NCBI GenBank assembly: GCA_001692895.1
Contig: KV748186.1
Location: forward strand, 2,657,785 to 2,721,784
Direction of reading: 5' to 3'
Source of the DNA: Cenococcum geophilum 1.58
Taxonomy: Eukaryota; Ascomycota; Dothideomycetes; Gloniales; Gloniaceae
DNA: 64,000 nucleotides
This document shows positions 55,296 to 64,000 of this stretch, piece after piece (position 1 is the stretch's first letter; each line of letters begins with the position of its first letter). The translations under genes were made by a program, and so were the position numbers. The notes under the pieces were generated by a model. That model saw nothing but the letters and a program-made list of their open reading frames with translations, ran no database searches and had not been told where the DNA came from.

Positions 55296-57196
55296 ATGGC
55301 TGCGCGTCGAGCTCTAACGCCCAACCTCGCAACTTTAGCCACCCGCTCATCCGTACCTCGAATTGCTTCCCTATCCTCAAGAATATCTTCACCTTCGTCT
55401 AGCACAAGCAAGATAGCTTCGAGGCGTCTGCACGCCACTGCAAAGCACCTTCGACCTGCTACAACAACAGCTGCCTCCACCGCCGATTCGTACCCACTCT
55501 CCCATGACCTTATTGAGTCACCGGTAGACACCCAAAACTTCCTCGACAACAAATCCGTACCTTCAAAAGCCACGACATGGTTAGATTTATACGACCCAGC
55601 AACGAACAATCTGGTAACAAGGGTACCTCAGAGCACGGATTCGGAGCTCAAGGCCGCCGTCGAAAGTGCACAGAAAGCCTTCCCTGGGTGGAGGGAGACT
55701 AGCTTGTTACACAGACAGCAAATCATGTTCAAGTATGTTGCACTTATCCGGGAGAATTGGGACAGGCTCGCTGCCTCGATTACGCTGGAGCAGGGTAAAA
55801 CGCTTGCGGATGCCAAGGGTGATGTATTGAGAGGGCTGCAGGTCGCTGAGACGGCCTGTGGCATCACTACGCAGATGGCTGGTGAGGTGCTGGAGGTGGC
55901 AAAGGACATGGAGACGAGGAGCTACAGAGAGCCCTTGGGTGTTGTGGCAGCAATTTGTCCATTCAGTAAGTATTCCAGGAGACGTGCTTCTGAGGTGTAT
56001 CCGCGGCTAATTGCTGTGTAGATTTCCCTGCTATGATCCCCCTCTGGTCTATTCCAATCGCTACTGTCGTCGGAAACACAATTGTCGTTAAGCCTTCGGA
56101 GCGTGACCCCGGCGCCTGTATGATTCTAGCTGAGCTGGCGGAGAAGGCTGGTTTCCCACCGGGCGTTGTGAACATTGTACATGGTGCTGCGCGGACTGTT
56201 GACTTCATCCTCGACGAGCCTCTCATCAAAGCCGTGAGCTTCGTTGGAAGCAACAAAGCAGGCGAATATATATATTCGCGAGCGTCATCAAATGGTAAAC
56301 GTGTCCAGGCAAATCTGGGTGCTAAGAACCATGCTGCCGTATTGCCGGATTGCAACAAGAACCATGCATTGAATGCCATTGCGGGCGCTGCTTTTGGCGC
56401 TGCTGGCCAGAGATGTATGGCCTTGAGCACATGCGTTATGGTTGGCGAGACAAGGGAGTGGGTGTCAGAAATTGCGGAAAGAGCAAAGTTACTTAAGATG
56501 AACGGCGGATTTGAGGAGGGCGCAGATTTAGGCCCCGTGATTAGTCCCGAAGCTAAGAAGAGGATTGAGGATATAATCGCCAGCGCTGAGGAGGAGGGTG
56601 CGACAATTTTGCTTGATGGCCGGGGTAAGAAGCCAGAGAAGTATCCTAATGGCAATTGGGTAACTAATCCCTTTCCTTCATCAACGCTCTGGAAAGGTTT
56701 GAACTAATATATTTAATATAGGTTGGCCCAACGATCATTGCCAACGTAAAACCACACATGCGATGCTACACTGAGGAGATCTTCGGGCCCGTTCTCGTTT
56801 GCCTCAACGTTGAGACCATCGACGATGCTATTGAGCTCATCAACAAGAACGAATATGGAAACGGTACTGCCATCTTTACCCGTTCCGGTGCCACCGCCGG
56901 GCGCTTCCAGCGTGAGATCGAGGCCGGCCAGGTTGGTATCAACGTCCCCATCCCTGTGCCTGTAAGTAGATATTCTCTGTTACTGACCCCAATAATCAGA
57001 TCTGCTGACATTGTAGTAGCTCCCTATGTTCAGCTTCACTGGTAATAAGAAGAGCATTGCAGGTGGAGGTGCGAACACATTTTATGGAAAGCCAGGACTT
57101 CAGTTCTATACTCAGCAGAAGACTGTGACTAGTTTATGGAGGAGTGAAGATGCGGTAGCGACGAAGGCTAGTGTAAATATGCCGACACACAGCTAG
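55296..57196 (+). CDS. Methylmalonate-semialdehyde dehydrogenase (acylating), mitochondrial
   Basis: Four exons: 55296-55965, 56022-56659, 56722-56961, 57020-57196; 574 aa, introns of 56-62 nt, all in phase. The N-terminus is Arg/Ser/Ala-rich without acids ([19 protein letters not shown]), a mitochondrial presequence. It is an aldehyde dehydrogenase of class 6: [20 protein letters not shown] in the cofactor-binding region, [10 protein letters not shown], the catalytic motif GQRCMALST with Cys355, [13 protein letters not shown] and the class-typical [21 protein letters not shown] end. The enzyme converts methylmalonate semialdehyde (and malonate semialdehyde) with CoA and NAD+ to propionyl-CoA (acetyl-CoA), in valine, thymine and beta-alanine breakdown. 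The start is chosen because it supplies the targeting peptide after AATCTCCACA. Intact and ordinary. Confidence 0.97.
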
Positions 57197-58261
57197 GTTC
57201 AAGGCGAGTCAGAACAAGGTTCACTCGTGTGGTGGTAAGAGACACGCCCTGGCGTACTCAATTTTTAATTGAATTAATCTAAAGGTTTCTGATGTAGGTA
57301 GGATGTAAAAATTGAAGATATGAGAGTTCGATTGGCAAAAAAATAAAAATCACCACAGCTAGCTTGAGTTGTGTCCTAGCCTTTCTAATCAACTTTAAAG
57401 TAAGGACTTCGTATATGGAGAGATGTTAGAGTTGTCTCATGCGTCATCGATGCATCCACTCAACTTCCGACGTGCTAGTCATGCCCTTTTTGATGGTTTC
57501 AAACACTTAACGGAACTATGGAGATCTCTGTGTTTTGGTTTTACAGCACTTCGGATTCTCGTCTAGAATCTACATGGACTGGCCTGGACCTAGTAAATGG
57601 TCACTATTTGTACGCCTTCATAGGCCATTCGTGGGATAAACCGGGAGTCCAAAGCCAAATGCGGATAATAGGAGAGCCCCAAGACCATCAAATGACAAAT
57701 TCTGTCCTAACTAGCATCGACGTCGAGATATAGTGCTGTAATAGATGCCTGACATTACTTTATTCAAGGCTTAAAAGCAAACTGAGAAAAAAGTGCTGTA
57801 TTACAATGGTTGTTATACCCATCGATTTGGCTTCGATGACCAAAGGAAAGCGCGGTAGTAGCGTACGTTGCTTCTCACGTTTGGTTATCTGGTGTGACGG
57901 TACTATTACGCCCAGTCAGGCTGCCATGCGAAAGCCTATTTTTATCTTCCTAGAGAAGGGCCGGGGTGTCTTTCTGGCGCGTGGAGGCGATTGCAATGGC
58001 GTTTTGAGGTGAAACATGGCGGTGCCACACAAGGCTTATTCCCACGCAGCTCGACGAAAGGCACAGCAGAGGGATTGGTTATGGGCACAGTCTGCGTTGA
58101 AATACGAGTAAACAGATATCGCTATCGAAAACGTGTTTTCTGAGGTTGGGCAAGCTGATGACCAGGTTGATGAGGTAATTGTGACGTTCCCGGCGCTAAC
58201 ATGTGCCACCGCATTACACGGTTTAAGCTAGCTTTCACATTGACCAGTCAATTCGCGTCGA
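57197..58261. other. Intergenic region without a supported gene
   Basis: Open frames of about 70 codons at 57518-57733 and 57806-58012 have no domain or conserved look. Nothing else was recognised. Confidence 0.45.
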
Positions 58262-58550
58262 ACGGTTATCGATAAGAACTAGCCAATCAATCGGGCTGAA
58301 TTTAACGCCCGTACTGAGGAATATAAAGCTTTTGATTATATAGTAATTTGATATACACGCCTAATTTTGGGAGTTAAGTCGCTTGATATGAGGTTTCTGG
58401 CACTTACCCTTCCTGTAGAACCGTATTTTGCATTGTAGTAAGTAATTAATTGATGGAATCTATATAGAAACACGCGTTGTTTAAAAAATTGGTGTTTGCG
58501 CACGGACCACTTACTCGTGGGACACTGACGGGTCAAGGGAGGGATACGTA
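58262..58550. repeat. Diverged copy of the 32691-32988 repeat
   Basis: Shares GTTATCGATAAGAAC, GGAATATAAAGCTTTT, AGTCGCTTGATATGAGG and GTGTTTGCGCACGGACC-like words with the element at 32691-32988, in the same order and spacing. The right end (GGGTCAAGGGAGGGATAC) resembles the other copy's terminal repeat; the left end is not clear. Confidence 0.6.
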
Positions 58551-58857
58551 CCTCGTGCTTACCGCCGCGCTCTTTTTCTGGACCTTGGTATTTCAACATT
58601 GGTTTTTTGACCAGAAACCCCGGGGAGTCAGGTTGAAGATACATAGCCGCAAGAACTGTACATCAAACAAGTCGGTTTAGCCTAGACATGAAAGCGTGGT
58701 GGCGGCGATGGTGGGAGAATGCCCTGACTGTCTTGTAAGACACAAGCATTACCACAGTCACAATTCATGGTAGAAGGTCCTTTTATGCAATCAAGGTGCC
58801 GCAGGTCCAGAGTGGGAGGGGGCGAAACTCGATGGGCATGTTGTATTACCCTTAGAT

Positions 58858-59346
58858 TTAGAGTGGGCAGTGGCCAAATACATAGCTGTCCAGCAGCTTA
58901 TCTGCAAAGAAGTCTCCCATAAGTCCTGATTTGGAAAAGCAGGAAAAGAAGGCAGAGCAGGCATCAGCAACCAACCCTAGCCCGGGTAAATTGGGTTGAA
59001 GTCCATGTGCATTAATACACGACCGATAAGGCTGGGAGTTGGTAAAAAAAAGCCTGGGTAGCTCCCACAACCTTGGATCCAACTAATGTTTGAAGGTGGT
59101 GTGAAGACTGGCCCTAGAAGTAGACAGTTTTCGAAAGAGCAGAAGAGGAAAAAGGAAACAAAGGCTATATTTCCAGGCTTTTCTGGGGAAGGCTGGGGAA
59201 TGTGCGTCCAAGCAGCCACGGCGCCACGTTATTGATGTATGGCTCGAACACGTTAGGATAGGAAGGAACGGAAGGAAAGAGTTTCCGCTGTGGCCAAGTG
59301 CGCCTCCAACCGTCTCAGCGCTGCATTAGGCATAGGGAAGAAAGCC
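58858..59346 (-). pseudogene. 5' fragment of a second beta-lactamase-like gene copy
   Basis: The minus strand of 59080-59346 repeats 49811-50105 (most bases identical), including the start codon (here 59219), the signal peptide IAFVSFFLFC and FENCLLLGPVFTPPSNIS. It differs by a ~22-bp deletion after TTCTGCTC and a short insertion before the ATG. Homology ends at ATTAGTT, after which the sequence is unrelated (a second minus frame reads GLGLVADACSAFFSCFSKSG, unidentified). Only the secretion signal and a few residues remain, so it cannot be an enzyme. Confidence 0.75.
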
Positions 59347-59509
59347 ATATGGATAATCCATCGCGCGGGTGAAGACAGCCTTTTAGAATTTTACGATAGT
59401 TAAATTTAGGCACAATTGCTATTTATTTATTATCGCGGGCCTAGAATGCGCAAAATACCTGATTAAAAAAATTGGCCTGTTTTCAAAACCGGCGGCCTTC
59501 GTATGTATA

Positions 59510-59592
59510 CACGTGACTGCACGTGATGTCACGTGTAGACATATGATGATAAGATAAGAGAATTTCTGCTACGACCTAACTTTGTGCACGTG
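59510..59592. promoter_or_regulatory. Cluster of CACGTG E-boxes with exact 10-bp spacing, plus GATA sites
   Basis: CACGTG occurs at 59510, 59520 and 59530 (one helical turn apart) and again at 59587. GATAAGATAAG (59549-59559) gives two HGATAR-type sites next to them. The sequence is plain; any role is inference. The nearest features are the minus-strand beta-lactamase fragment (59346) and the Ulp1-type gene downstream. Confidence 0.5.
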
Positions 59593-60421
59593 CTATATGT
59601 CGGCGCTGGAGCTCCGCAGCGCTCCTGGCGTCAAATCATTATTTTGGTAGATGGAGTGGATTTGCCTTCAGACCCGCTCCACTCCGGTCCAAATAGATCA
59701 CCGCACCGCAATCCTAATGCCAGGACTTTCTGTCAAAACCATACGCCGTAAGCTTATACCTAGATGGTTAGCATGGATTTCGAGACAAGGTCACTCTAAA
59801 GGTCAACCTTACGAAATTCCAAACCAAAGTGTCTTGTCCATTCACTTGTTTGATCTCATCTGGCGTTCGATTACGCACTCCATATTTATTGGGGAGTCTG
59901 TAAAGAAGACCAATAAGTGGGCCTGTGCCTGTATTTAATTTAGACGTCAGCAGGGTTGGCAGTTCAGAGGATGAGGGGGGAATAGGATAAAGGGAAAATG
60001 ATGATCGCTTAGCCTATCAAGCATTCTCTCGAGCACTACGCAAGCCTATTCCCTAAGTTCATCAGCATCATCATCGTGGTCGTTGTTATCGTCATGTTCG
60101 TCACTTGCGTCATCCTCGTCGTCTTCGCTGTCACACTGGTAGAATCTATGTAGTGATGGTTGACTAGTAGCCGTTGGCTTTAGACATGAGCGTGATCCTT
60201 CGACATGATAGTCGAACACTTAGCGCCTAAGTGGTACTGTCGGTCTCGCTTTCCGTAGTAGAGGTATTAGAAATCGTTCGCGGTCTGCCCTTGCTGGAAA
60301 TATAAATGGAGGTGCAGGAATATCTTGTCGTGATTTCGGATATTGGACCAGCTAGATGCTTCGTCAATTGATTATTGGCAACCTTGCCGGAGCGGTATTA
60401 CCATTTGACGCCATGGAAGAT
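59593..60421. other. 3' flank of the Ulp1-type gene with an acidic minus-strand open frame
   Basis: The minus strand from about 60222 to 60050 is open and reads SLHRFYQCDSEDDEDDASDE followed by more Asp/His/Asn before a stop. It could be an alternative last exon of the Ulp1-type gene, or a relic; I found no splice pair that keeps phase. A 95-codon plus frame at 59651-59938 has no recognisable domain. Confidence 0.35.
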
Positions 60422-63400
60422 TCACCCATCATCGTTTTCCAGCTCCCTATCATCGTTACTCTGCTCTTCATTCGTAGGTCGGCCGGGTTTAGCGGTCTTC
60501 TTCTGCTGCGCCTGCCTTTTCACGCGGTTTAACTCTCTCTGACGGCATGACTTGCATTTCCGATCTGACCCTCTACCGTAGAATCTTGGTCTATTGTTGA
60601 GGCCGCATACGAGACAGATTTCACCGGTTGCTTTCGTACGCTCGACACGCACGCGATTATAACACGACCGGCATAGCCGCTGCTGCGGTGGCTTACCGAA
60701 CCAATCAGCTGATTTGGTAGCGGAGCATACGGAACAGACATTGGTCGCTGCGATAGTTTTATTCCTTTTCGGAACAGGCACATTAGCGGCGATATTGTCA
60801 TTTGGTTCTGGTCGGGATCTTTTTGACGGTGCTTTCGCGCCTTTAAAGTTAGTGGCACTTGGTCCGGAAGGCGTTATTGGCGCAGAGCCAGAATCAGGGT
60901 CGGAATCGGAGTCGGAATCGGAGTTGGAATCGGAGCCATGTATCTCTTCACGCCGCTCGTCGATTGGTACCACCGGGACACATTCCGAGCATATGATATT
61001 CTCAGCATCTAATGCTCCACGATGCCAGATGCCGGCGGTAACCTCATTGCACCTCTCACATAGCCGTTCATTGCGATGTGAGAGGCTGACACGGTTCCGA
61101 AATCCCACATTCCTCGTGAGGTACCCTGCGTAACTGAAGCTCTGATTTGCTTCCCGCATGCCACTTATTGTTTTCTGAGACTCTTTCATATCACTAATTT
61201 CATAGAATGTGGCAATCAAACGTCCGTGCTTGGGATCCCTCTTCAGCATTTCTTCAATGCTGTGCCGACGGAGGTCGTCCAGTATCCTAACTTCGAAATG
61301 TGCCCAGCAGGATGCGCCCCTCGCCTTGAAGACTTTGGGGAAAGTCGCGCCCATTTTAAGAGATGCGGCAATGGTCAAGTGAAAATTTATGCTTGGCCAT
61401 TGTCGGTGGAGGTTTCCCCAACTGTCATTAAGCGTTGTGGATCCATCAAGGCCAGTCTGCAATATTAGAACATTGCATCGTCGATTCCTGTAGTTATAGT
61501 TGTCATTGATGGTCTCCAGAAGCTGGTTAACATTTACATCTTCCGTGTAGGTTGATTTGCGTAATTCACAGTTGCTGAATAGGAGGTTGTTGCTGCTTGC
61601 TGCCACGCAGTGCGAAAATCGTGATCGTGTCCCATATTCCCATTCACTCGGGTCCGTAACCCGAGTATGCTCTTCGATATGCTGACCGAACCTAGAGAAC
61701 CAACTCTTGTACAATTTGTCTGTACGGTCTTCGGTTTTATCCCCCTCGTTTTCAAAGCCACCATGCTGTTTTTTCGAACTTATACGGTAGAGACAAATAA
61801 CCAGGTCGAAGCTATGCTGGATGTCATCAGCTTGATCGTCCGCGATATGACGATCGGATGAAAACAAAAGATCCGAATCCATGTCCCAGAATCTATGTTT
61901 CTCATCAAGTTCCCAGAGTCCGTTGTCCCGCGCGATAAAGCACTGCGAGGACTCGAGTAACTTCTTGATACAATTGCGCGCGGATTTTCTTGCGGTTACC
62001 ATTCTTTTGCCCATCCTCTGCATATATTTATCGACAATAGCAGTAAGGGAGAGCGAATGTTCGGACCCCTTCAGAATTGACGCAATGGCACTCTTGTAGG
62101 TTATGCCTTGGACCCATTCGGCATGTGCTTCTTCCATCTCGTCCTCCGAACTCAAATCACTGATACTGTCATTGCCAGCATAAGTGTCTAACGGCTTGTC
62201 TTCAAGCATGGCTAGAAATTCGCCGAGATAGTGAGCTCGATATCGACGAGCATAATCGGTTGGATCGCCAATATCCATTGACATAAGCACAGCATCGCTC
62301 AGTAGAGCCCTGCAATTGTGAATAGCAAAGATGCCGCAGTCATCGCGGTGTTGTTTTACACAAGGACCAAGAACCGGAATTGGCCAATCTCCAAAAAATA
62401 CCGGGTGGTAATATCCTAGGAGCGTCATAAACGCCTGTAGCTCCTGCGTAGCACATTCCCATGTTCCTTCATGACATTCGGAACCAATGCGGAATGAATC
62501 GTATACGATAATAGTCCGGATTGGAGAATTGCTGGCCTTAATAATAATCCAGTGGCGCCCAGTTGGGTTGTAGGGAAACAGAACGGTTTCCACACCCTCA
62601 GAAAGTAATGGATCGAACTGGAAGTCGAGAATGCCGTTATTTATCATTGCATCCCCAATCGTATCGTTAAGTTTTTGAGCAACACTCAGTTGCTGCCCGG
62701 CCTCGTCCCAGGATCTTCCAAGTATCCCCACTGTGGGAGACTGAAAAGGTAGGTATGCCGTTTTCCCATCTCCAGCGAGCGTTTCCGTAGAGTTGATGAC
62801 AAAATAATCGATAACCTGCTCATATAACCACTCTCCCGAATAGATCATGTCCTCAATATTGCTAAATGTCAATCCCTCATATAAATATCCAAGGGGCTTG
62901 CGGCGAATGAGAGCTGCATCTTGGTTTAGAGGTAGATTTTTCGCGTCGTTGAGGTAATGTTGAGAGATTTGGTAGATATAAGACGCAGCCCTCTGAAACA
63001 TGGGCGAATTGCCGCAGTCATGAAAAATTTTCGCCTTGTTTTTTACCTGGATAAGCCAATTTCGGCGTTTTTGGCTTGGTTCTTCGGGCTAAAATAACAT
63101 ATGTTAGCGTACTACTAGCAAAGGAACAGTATTATAGAGAGAGGTGTAAGAAGGTCTGCAGGGAAAGACGATAGCGCTTCATATAGTTGCAGAATTACAA
63201 GAAATCAGAAGAGAACGACTTACGGCGTAAGACGTGGCATGTGTATCTCTAGTCGAATCTGCTAACGATTCGAAGTCTTCCATATCATTCCTGTCGAAAA
63301 CCTGCGTCTATCTTAGCCCAAGCCTTATATGAGAGGGTCTTGGCGAGTCGGGGTATACATGATGGCGCGATTGAACTCTCTGGGCGTGGGTGTATCGTTT

Positions 63401-64000
63401 ATGTGGATGACTTACCAAAGAGTCATCGCCAACTTCCCCGTCGTCGGCGATCAAACTGAAGCCCTCCGTTTGCCCACTCAACCCTCCATTGGGTGCGGCA
63501 TCATCATTCAGCGAAGCCTGGACCGGAGTATCCTGCTGGCGCGCTGGAAGGGATTGAAACACCGCGGTGATATCCACTAGCACATTACGATCGCGAAGTG
63601 CCTTCTCTAGCAGCCTAATGGTAGACTGTACCACGTCTAAATCCCTCTGCGTAGATACCATATCAGACGGTACGGTCACGCTAACGGAAGAGAGAGGAAG
63701 AACGGCGTTCGCATTTGTGGCTGTAATGAAACGATTAATTAGCCGTTGAAGGATCTTTAAGGTGTACCGGACGCACCAGAACTGCCAGTGGTTGTGTCAT
63801 TAGCCACAGAAGGAGGACTTTTCGACGGCGAGGTGGCTGGGGTGCTTTCTCCTATAAGGGGTAGTACTCCGTTAACAATCCGGAAACAGGTAGTTGGTGG
63901 GTTACAGGAGGGCTTACCGAGAGCACCTCGTATCACTTTAATTGGTGAAGATAACGAATATTGAGATATACTTAGACCCTTTGATGATGATGCTGATGGG
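60422..64000 (-). CDS. Ulp1/C48 cysteine-protease protein with three GATA-like zinc fingers (5' end outside window)
   Basis: Five exons seen, all in phase: >64000-63918, 63851-63777, 63720-63416, 63301-63224, 63088-60422 (introns 66, 56, 114, 135 nt). The N-terminus is Ser/Thr-rich. The Ulp1 domain spans roughly the first 250 residues after Met 63001: GRHWIII (catalytic His), IVYDSF (Asp), then KQHRDDCGIFAIHNCRALL with the catalytic Cys and its oxyanion Gln, so the triad is complete. A winged-helix-like segment follows (SLSLTAIVDKYMQRMGKRMV, then NCIKKLLESSQCFI), an unassigned middle, a Ser/Asp repeat, and three CxxC-x(16-19)-CxxC fingers (CERC...CSEC, CSVC...CRSC, CLVC...CKSC). Ulp1 enzymes cleave SUMO/ubiquitin-like tags; many fungal relatives are linked to DNA transposons. 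No transposase is seen here. Function and substrate are inferred only. Confidence 0.85.

Noticed and set aside
59651-59938. 95-codon plus-strand frame
   Set aside because: Plausible composition but no domain or splice evidence; too weak to call.
1-64000. tRNA, rRNA or riboswitch genes
   Set aside because: No cloverleaf with A/B boxes, rRNA stretch or riboswitch core was recognised by eye on either strand; a dedicated tRNA search was not possible.

Overview
The window looks like a chromosome segment of a filamentous ascomycete (Pezizomycotina, possibly Leotiomycetes; the class is a guess). The evidence is: short 50-70 nt introns with GTAAGT-like donors and CTAAT/CTAAC branch sites; typical fungal families (HET, Clr5-TPR, NB-ARC, Crz1-like zinc finger, Gon7-like); and very A+T-rich, TpA-rich transposons whose reading frames are destroyed by C-to-T/G-to-A changes of the RIP (repeat-induced point mutation) type.

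Layout. 1-20722 is a repeat block. A Ty3/gypsy chromovirus on the minus strand (813-8816, target duplication CTAAC) lies in unidentified AT-rich DNA. A full-length PIF/Harbinger DNA transposon (9675-20719, duplication TTA) is split by a second, plus-strand gypsy copy (11802-19769, duplication GAGGC). 20723-31500 is a junkyard of gene relics: a retropepsin-like gene, a HET C-terminal fragment, a PIF1-helicase fragment (probable Helitron relic), a Crz1-like zinc-finger gene, a Gon7-like relic hit by a hAT MITE, and an NB-ARC relic split by a solo LTR that itself contains a Harbinger deletion derivative.

31522-44269 is mostly host sequence: a conserved hypothetical gene (minus), a long disordered conserved protein (plus), a cysteine-cluster protein (minus, with a frameshift near its start), a broken HET gene (minus) and an intact three-exon Clr5-TPR gene (minus). 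44541-49706 holds two foldback MITEs with TA duplications; the first carries a full-length RIP-mutated LINE with a 13-bp duplication. 49811-51991 is a decayed secreted beta-lactamase-like gene, whose 5' part is repeated in inverted orientation at 59080-59346.

52828-57196 is ordinary housekeeping DNA: calnexin (five exons) and mitochondrial methylmalonate-semialdehyde dehydrogenase (four exons), both plus strand with every splice phase consistent. 60422-64000 carries the 3' part of a five-or-more-exon gene joining a Ulp1/C48 protease domain to three GATA-like zinc fingers; it runs off the window.

The most notable content is (i) several insertion layers that can be ordered from intact target duplications, (ii) an unusual Ulp1-protease/zinc-finger protein, and (iii) repeated decay of allorecognition/NLR-type genes beside an intact TPR-repeat gene. 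I see no CRISPR array, rRNA or tRNA gene. Scattered N bases (5385-5459, 7682, 7749, 37948, 45347, 46612-46670, 47218-47260) show unresolved assembly positions.
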